This document shows, piece after piece, positions 7,558 through 11,303 of a stretch of 11,303 nt of DNA (within the stretch, counting starts at the first letter, position 1; each line of letters begins with the position of its first letter). Position numbers and translations under genes: made by a program. Origin of the DNA: Modestobacter sp. (GTDB lineage: Bacteria > Actinomycetota > Actinomycetes > Mycobacteriales > Geodermatophilaceae); assembly GCA_025965775.1 (NCBI GenBank), contig JAOPWG010000278.1, positions 1 to 11,303 on the forward strand. Direction: 5' to 3'. A model generated the notes under the pieces. The model did not search any database and was not told the DNA's origin. It was given only the letters and a program-made list of their open reading frames with translations.

Positions 7558-9093
7558 GTGACCAGCACGCTCGAGACCCAGCCCCTCCCCCTCCGGCCCG
7601 GCCGTGACCCGGTGCGCGAGGTCGGGGTGGCGATCATCGGATCCGGTTTCGCCGGTCTCGGCATGGCGATCCGGCTCCGCCAGCGCGGCGAGCGGGACTT
7701 CGTCGTCCTCGAGCGCGGGCACGACGTCGGCGGCACCTGGCGGGACAACACCTACCCCGGCGCGGCGTGCGACGTGCAGTCCCACCTCTACTCCTTCTCC
7801 TTCGCACCGAACCCGGACTGGCCGCGCACCTACTCCGGGCAGCCGGAGATCCAGGCCTACCTGACCGGCACCGCCGACCGGTTCGGCGTCCGGGAGCACT
7901 GCGTCTTCGGGGCCGACGTCACCGCCGCGCGCTGGGACGACGCCGCGCGGCGCTGGCACGTGCAGACCACCGCCGGCGAGTTCCGCGCCCGCGTGCTGAT
8001 CAGCGCCGCGGGCGCCCTGGCCGACCCGGTGTACCCCGACATCCCGGGGCTGGCCGACTTCGCCGGCACGGTGATGCACTCGGCGCGCTGGGACGGCGAC
8101 CACGACCTGACCGGTGAGCGGGTGGCGGTCATCGGCACCGGTGCCTCGGCGATCCAGGTCGTCCCGGCGATCCAGCCACGGGTGGGCAGCGTCGCGGTCT
8201 ACCAGCGCACCCCGCCGTGGATCGTGCCGCGCAGCGACCGTCCGGTGCCGCCGGCCGTCCAGCGGCTGTACCGCCGCCTGCCGGTGGCTCAGAAGGCGGT
8301 CCGCGGCGCGCTGTACGCCACCCGGGAGATGCTCGTGGTCGGCATGGCCAAGCGCCGGCGCTTCCTGAAGCCGGTCGGCCGGCTCGCCCGCACGCACCTG
8401 GAGCGCCAGGTCCGCGACCCGCAGCTGCGCGCAGCGCTGATGCCGGACTACACGATCGGCTGCAAGCGCATCCTGATCAGCAACGACTACTACCCGGCGG
8501 TCAGCGCGCCCAACGCCGAGGTCGTCACCGCTGGCATCGCCGAGGTCCGGCCGCACTCGATCGTCACCCGCGACGGCGTCGAGCGACCCACCGACACGAT
8601 CGTGCTGGCCACCGGCTTCGCGGTCACCGACCTGCCGATCGCACACCGCATCGCCGGCACGGACGGGTGCACCCTCGCCGAGGTCTGGGACGAGGGCATG
8701 GTGACCAACCGGGGCAGCACGGTCGCCGGCTTCCCCAACCTCTTCCTGCTGGTCGGCCCCAACGTCGGGGTCGGGCACACGTCGATGGTCTACATGATCG
8801 AGTCGCAGCTGGCCTACGTCCTGGACGCGCTGCAGACCATGGCCGACGAGGGGCTGGCGGTCCTCGAGACCACCGCGGCGGCCCAGGCCGCCTACCGTGA
8901 CCTGATCGCCGAGCGGTCCCGCGGCACCGTCTGGCTGGCCGGCGGCTGCGGCAGCTGGTACCTCGACCGGCACGGCCACAACACCACGTTGTGGCCGGAC
9001 TTCACCTTCCGCTTCCGCCAGCTGACCCGGCGGCTGGACCGGGAGAACTACGTGGGGACGCCGGCCGGCGCCCGGACCGAGGAGGCAGCGTGA
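7558..9093 (+). CDS. Baeyer-Villiger-type flavin monooxygenase (NAD(P)/FAD-dependent)
   Basis: A 511-residue two-dinucleotide-domain flavoprotein that would use FAD, NADPH and oxygen to insert oxygen next to a carbonyl, or to oxidise a heteroatom. The FAD loop is GSGFAG (28-33), followed by LERGHDVGGTW (51-61) and YPGAACDVQSHLYSFSF (66-82). The type I Baeyer-Villiger fingerprint FxGxxxHxxxW(P/D) is present as FAGTVMHSARWD (168-179). The second Rossmann loop GTGASA spans 193-198 and the ATGF motif 351-354. It belongs to the EthA/MymA-like branch by appearance. Start GTG 7558 has an AAGGAG site. It is first in a three-gene unit and its stop overlaps the hydrolase GTG by 4 bp. The divergent SDR and the hydrolase supply plausible steps before and after it. 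The true substrate is unknown. Confidence 0.94.
   Translation: MTSTLETQPLPLRPGRDPVREVGVAIIGSGFAGLGMAIRLRQRGERDFVVLERGHDVGGTWRDNTYPGAACDVQSHLYSFSFAPNPDWPRTYSGQPEIQAYLTGTADRFGVREHCVFGADVTAARWDDAARRWHVQTTAGEFRARVLISAAGALADPVYPDIPGLADFAGTVMHSARWDGDHDLTGERVAVIGTGASAIQVVPAIQPRVGSVAVYQRTPPWIVPRSDRPVPPAVQRLYRRLPVAQKAVRGALYATREMLVVGMAKRRRFLKPVGRLARTHLERQVRDPQLRAALMPDYTIGCKRILISNDYYPAVSAPNAEVVTAGIAEVRPHSIVTRDGVERPTDTIVLATGFAVTDLPIAHRIAGTDGCTLAEVWDEGMVTNRGSTVAGFPNLFLLVGPNVGVGHTSMVYMIESQLAYVLDALQTMADEGLAVLETTAAAQAAYRDLIAERSRGTVWLAGGCGSWYLDRHGHNTTLWPDFTFRFRQLTRRLDRENYVGTPAGARTEEAA
9081..9085 (+). promoter_or_regulatory. Ribosome binding site selecting the first hydrolase start
   Basis: GGAGG inside the end of the monooxygenase gene, 4 nt before the GTG at 9090. 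The later possible starts at 9114, 9123, 9147 and 9156 lack a comparable site, which favours 9090. Confidence 0.55.
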
Positions 9094-9155
9094 GCGAGCT
9101 CGCGAGCTCAGCCATGGGACACGTGAGCGAGCTCGCGAGCTCAGCCATGGGACAC
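9090..9155 (+). repeat. Two perfect tandem copies of a 33-bp unit at a stop/start junction
   Basis: 9090-9122 and 9123-9155 are identical 33-bp units. Each begins with GTG, holds the 14-bp perfect palindrome GAGCTCGCGAGCTC (9096-9109 and 9129-9142) and an in-frame ATG (9114 and 9147). Because 33 is a multiple of three, the frame is kept and the hydrolase gains two copies of VSELASSAMGH. The first unit also supplies the TGA stop of the upstream monooxygenase. A third partial similarity, GTGGGCGGGCTCG, follows at 9156. Confidence 0.95.
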
Positions 9156-10103
9156 GTGGGCGGGCTCGTGCAACGGCAGACGGTGGCGGTCACCACGACG
9201 GACGGCGCACGGCTGCACGCCACCGTCCAGGGCCGGGACGACGCCCCGGTCACGCTGGTGCTGGCGCATGGCTGGACGCTGGCGCGGGCCGCCTGGGACG
9301 ACGTCGCCGCCGAGCTGGCCGACCGGGTCGCCGCCGGGGAGCTGCGGCTGGTCCGCTACGACCAGCGCGGGCACGGCCGCTCCACCTGGGGGTCGGCGGA
9401 ACAGGTGTCCATCGACCTGCTGGGCGAGGACCTCGCCGCGGTGCTCGACGAGACCGCCCCGACCGGACCGGTGGTGCTGGCCGGACACTCGATGGGCGGC
9501 ATGACGATCATGTGCCTGGCCGCGGCGCACCCCGGCCTGTTCGGCGACCGGGTGCGCGGGGTCGCGCTGGTCGACACCTCCGCCGGCGACCTGGCCCCGC
9601 CGGCGCGCACCCGCGCGGAAAGGCTGCAGCAGCGGCTGACCCCCGCGGTGCTCGCCGTGGCGCTGGCCCGTGCCCGGCTCGTCGAGCGGGTCCGCAGGCT
9701 GGTGCCGCCGAGCTCGCCGCGGCACCAGAAGATGGTCCGGAACCTGTTGTACGGCTCGGATGCCACCGACGCGACGGTGCTGCGCGGCGCGGAGATCATG
9801 CACGCGTCGTCCGTGCGCTCCTTCGCGGTCTTCTACCCCGCCCTCGGCGACCACGACAAACGCACCGAGCTGGCGGCGCTGACCCGGGTCCCGGTGGAGA
9901 TCCTGGTCGGCGAGAGCGACAAGCTCACCCCGGTCGCGCACAGCCGGCAGCTGGCCGAGGTGCTGCCCGACGCCGTCCTGCACGTGGAGCCCCGGTGCGG
10001 GCACATGCTGCCGCAGGAACGGCCCATGCTGGTCGCCGAGGCGATCGGCCGGCTGCTGGCCGGTGCGGCCGACCGGCTGGACGCGCCGGCGGGCCGGGGA
10101 TGA
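9090..10103 (+). CDS. Alpha/beta-fold hydrolase with tandem-repeat N-terminus
   Basis: A 337-residue serine hydrolase. It shows the oxyanion-region LAHGW (58-62), YDQRGHGRS (90-98), nucleophile elbow GHSMGG with Ser134, acid Asp277 in VGESDKLTP and His305 in RCGHM, so the catalytic triad is complete. It probably cleaves an ester or lactone, and next to a Baeyer-Villiger enzyme the product ester is the natural candidate; this is inference. The first 22 residues are two copies of VSELASSAMGH made by the 33-bp DNA repeat and are unlikely to be part of the fold, which starts around residue 31 (TVAVTTTDGARLHA). Starts at 9114, 9123, 9147 or 9156 are possible; 9090 is chosen for its GGAGG and its GTGA overlap with the monooxygenase stop. 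Its stop overlaps the TetR start as ATGA, indicating translational coupling. Confidence 0.92.
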   Translation: MSELASSAMGHVSELASSAMGHVGGLVQRQTVAVTTTDGARLHATVQGRDDAPVTLVLAHGWTLARAAWDDVAAELADRVAAGELRLVRYDQRGHGRSTWGSAEQVSIDLLGEDLAAVLDETAPTGPVVLAGHSMGGMTIMCLAAAHPGLFGDRVRGVALVDTSAGDLAPPARTRAERLQQRLTPAVLAVALARARLVERVRRLVPPSSPRHQKMVRNLLYGSDATDATVLRGAEIMHASSVRSFAVFYPALGDHDKRTELAALTRVPVEILVGESDKLTPVAHSRQLAEVLPDAVLHVEPRCGHMLPQERPMLVAEAIGRLLAGAADRLDAPAGRG

Positions 10104-10675
10104 CCGGCGGGCCCTCCCGGCGCACCGCCGACGACCGGCGGGCCCAGCTGGTGGCCATCGGGCTGGACCTGCTGCCGACGACGCCGGTACAGGAGCTGAC
10201 CATCGACGAGGTGGCCCGGCGGGCCGGGATCAGCCGCAGCCTGCTGTTCCACTACTTCGCGAGCAAGCGGGAGTACTACACCGCGGTGACCACCGCCGCG
10301 GCCGAGCTGCTGCGGGCCGAGGTGCTCCCCCCACCCGGCACGCCGCTGGTCGGCCAGCTGCGGGGCATGCTGGACCGGTTCGTCGGCTGGGTGGAGACCT
10401 ATCGGGAGAGCTACGTCGCCTTCGTGCGTGGCGCCGCCGGCGGGGACCCGTGGGTGGCCGATGTGTACCAGCAGACCCGCGAACAGCTGGTCGAGGTGGC
10501 GCTGGCCGCGGTGCCGCTGACCGACGGGCCCCGGCAGCGGCAGTTGGTGCGGGCGTGGTTCGCGTTCACCGAGGACCTGGTCGTGCAGTGGACCCGCGAG
10601 CCGACCATGACCCGTGACGAGCTGCTCGACCTGCTCGACGACGTCCTGACCCGGCTGCCCCGGGCCGAGGAGTAG
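10100..10675 (+). CDS. TetR/AcrR-family transcriptional regulator
   Basis: A 191-residue one-component repressor. The N-terminal helix-turn-helix is clear: TIDEVARRAGISRSLLFHYF (34-53), followed by ASKREYY (54-60). The helical C-terminal part (about 75-185) would be the ligand-binding and dimerisation domain, rich in Trp/Tyr/Phe, as expected for a hydrophobic effector. Start ATG 10100 overlaps the hydrolase stop by 4 bp. As the last gene of the monooxygenase operon it probably regulates its own transcription through the two palindromes at 7477-7529, and the divergent SDR with it; the effector could be a substrate or product of the pathway. That link rests on gene position and site symmetry. 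Its TAG stop directly abuts the convergent gene. Confidence 0.93.
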   Translation: MTGGPSRRTADDRRAQLVAIGLDLLPTTPVQELTIDEVARRAGISRSLLFHYFASKREYYTAVTTAAAELLRAEVLPPPGTPLVGQLRGMLDRFVGWVETYRESYVAFVRGAAGGDPWVADVYQQTREQLVEVALAAVPLTDGPRQRQLVRAWFAFTEDLVVQWTREPTMTRDELLDLLDDVLTRLPRAEE

Positions 10676-11089
10676 TCAGCCGGCGATCGTCTGGTGTTCG
10701 GGCTCGATCCAGACGCTGACCCGCTCGCTCGTTATCTGCTCCGGCGGATAGGGGTGCCCCTCGTACTTCTGGGACAGCTCGTCGATCTGCTGGCGGGCCT
10801 TTTCTCCGCGCTCGGTGGCGACGACCCGGCCGCGGACCTCGGCGTAGCGGTAGGGGTTCCCCTCGTCCCGGATCGCCAGCGTCACCCGCGGATCATGTTC
10901 CATGTTCTTGAACTTCTGCCGGTGCGGTTCGGTGTTGACGAACAGCCGCTGACCGTCGGTGCCGACCCAGATGTACTGGGTCTGGATCCGGCCGCTGGGC
11001 AGCAGGGTGCTGATCGCGGCGAAGTTGCGGCCCTCGGCCAGCTCTCGGGTGACCGGGTGCAGTTGGGGGCCGTCCAGGGTGTCTGCCAT
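10676..11089 (-). CDS. PPOX-class split-barrel flavin/F420-binding protein
   Basis: A 137-residue protein of the pyridoxamine 5'-phosphate oxidase-like split-barrel family. Members bind FMN or coenzyme F420 and reduce varied substrates. Family features: RNFAAISTLLPSGRIQTQYIWVG (21-43), the LFVNTEPHRQKFKNMEHDPRV segment (49-69, the cofactor phosphate region) and YRYAEVRGRVV (80-90). Actinobacterial members of this size often use F420, but FMN cannot be excluded from sequence. The ATG at 11089 is the natural start, although no clear ribosome site precedes it (CCGGCCCGGC). Its stop codon immediately follows the TetR stop on the other strand, with no bases between, leaving no room for a separate terminator. 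The physiological role is unknown. Confidence 0.87.
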   Translation of the reverse strand: MADTLDGPQLHPVTRELAEGRNFAAISTLLPSGRIQTQYIWVGTDGQRLFVNTEPHRQKFKNMEHDPRVTLAIRDEGNPYRYAEVRGRVVATERGEKARQQIDELSQKYEGHPYPPEQITSERVSVWIEPEHQTIAG

Positions 11090-11162
11090 GCCGGGCCGGT
11101 ACCCGACCGGGCCGGCAGCACGCCGACGCTGCCCCCGCCCCGGGTCGACCCGGCGGTCCGGC

Positions 11163-11303
11163 TCAGCCGGCGAGGGACGACGGCAGCCGGTCGGCCGACT
11201 CGGCCGGCAGGGGCTGCAGCCGGCCGACCACCTCGACGGCGCTGGCTCCGGTGGAGTCCATCGACTTCTTCACCTTGGCGCCGTAGAGGTCGACGTACTC
11301 CTG
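11163..11303 (-). CDS. C-terminal fragment of an unrecognised protein
   Basis: The last 46 codons of a minus-strand gene that enters from the right edge and ends in TGA at 11163-11165. The visible part begins QEYVDLYGAKVKKSMDSTGA (1-20), continues with SAVEVVGRLQPL (21-32), and ends in a Ser/Ala/Pro-rich tail. The charged, alternating pattern looks helical; codon use matches the neighbours. I do not recognise the family. It would be transcribed toward the PPOX gene, 73 bp away, and could share a transcript with it. The gap holds GC-rich sequence with a 14-bp palindrome at 11140-11153 but no convincing hairpin. Confidence 0.6.
   Translation of the reverse strand, partial: QEYVDLYGAKVKKSMDSTGASAVEVVGRLQPLPAESADRLPSSLAG

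Noticed and set aside
9091..9110. TGAGC and GCTCA half-sites inside the 33-bp repeat as a further copy of the TetR operator
   Set aside because: The half-sites are separated by 10 bp rather than the 3 bp of the operators, and the rest does not match; resemblance is probably chance.
11140..11153. 14-bp palindrome CCGGGTCGACCCGG upstream of the PPOX gene
   Set aside because: It has no loop to form an RNA hairpin and the flanks do not extend the pairing well; such palindromes are expected in GC-rich sequence. Binding of a regulator cannot be excluded but has no support.

Overview
The window comes from a very GC-rich, actinobacterial-type chromosome. Codon third positions are dominated by G/C, GTG and TTG starts are common, genes overlap by 4 bp, and several proteins resemble typical actinobacterial families: class II DAHP synthase, RNase AS and an F420/FMN split-barrel protein. 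A chemoreceptor implies a motile organism. A Geodermatophilaceae-like genome (Blastococcus, Geodermatophilus, Modestobacter) would fit, but this placement is inference from style, not from a database match.

Left part (1-5820). A minus-strand pair reads off the left edge: a group III 6-phosphofructokinase (258-1283), then the N-terminus of class II DAHP synthase (1-215). Divergent from it on the plus strand are an NmrA-like SDR (1360-2256), a bacterial class I cytochrome P450 (2350-3579) and a Cache/HAMP methyl-accepting chemotaxis protein (3703-5820). The gaps between them are short (76, 93 and 123 bp). Only the last shows a possible promoter element.

Middle (5821-7438). A GC-rich hairpin lies between the convergent chemoreceptor and RNase AS (minus, 5894-6385). 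Upstream of RNase AS is a 153-bp gap holding a strong 17-bp stem-loop and a second hairpin, then a classical SDR (minus, 6539-7438).

Right part (7439-11303). The 119-bp divergent region carries two near-identical palindromes centred 30 bp apart over candidate divergent sigma-70-type promoters. Rightward runs a tightly coupled operon: Baeyer-Villiger-type flavin monooxygenase (7558-9093), alpha/beta hydrolase (9090-10103) and TetR regulator (10100-10675), with 4-bp stop/start overlaps. Together with the divergent SDR this looks like a self-regulated module: alcohol to ketone (SDR), ketone to ester (monooxygenase), ester to acid plus alcohol (hydrolase), controlled by the TetR protein through the paired palindromes. 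The hydrolase start is built on two perfect tandem copies of a 33-bp unit containing a 14-bp palindrome and start codons. Further right on the minus strand are a small PPOX split-barrel protein (10676-11089) and the last 46 codons of an unrecognised gene (11163-11303).

The most interesting points are the tandem start-codon repeat, the paired operators, the P450 lacking the usual I-helix acid, and the phosphofructokinase with pyrophosphate-type specificity residues. I saw no RNA genes, CRISPR arrays, transposases or phage genes.
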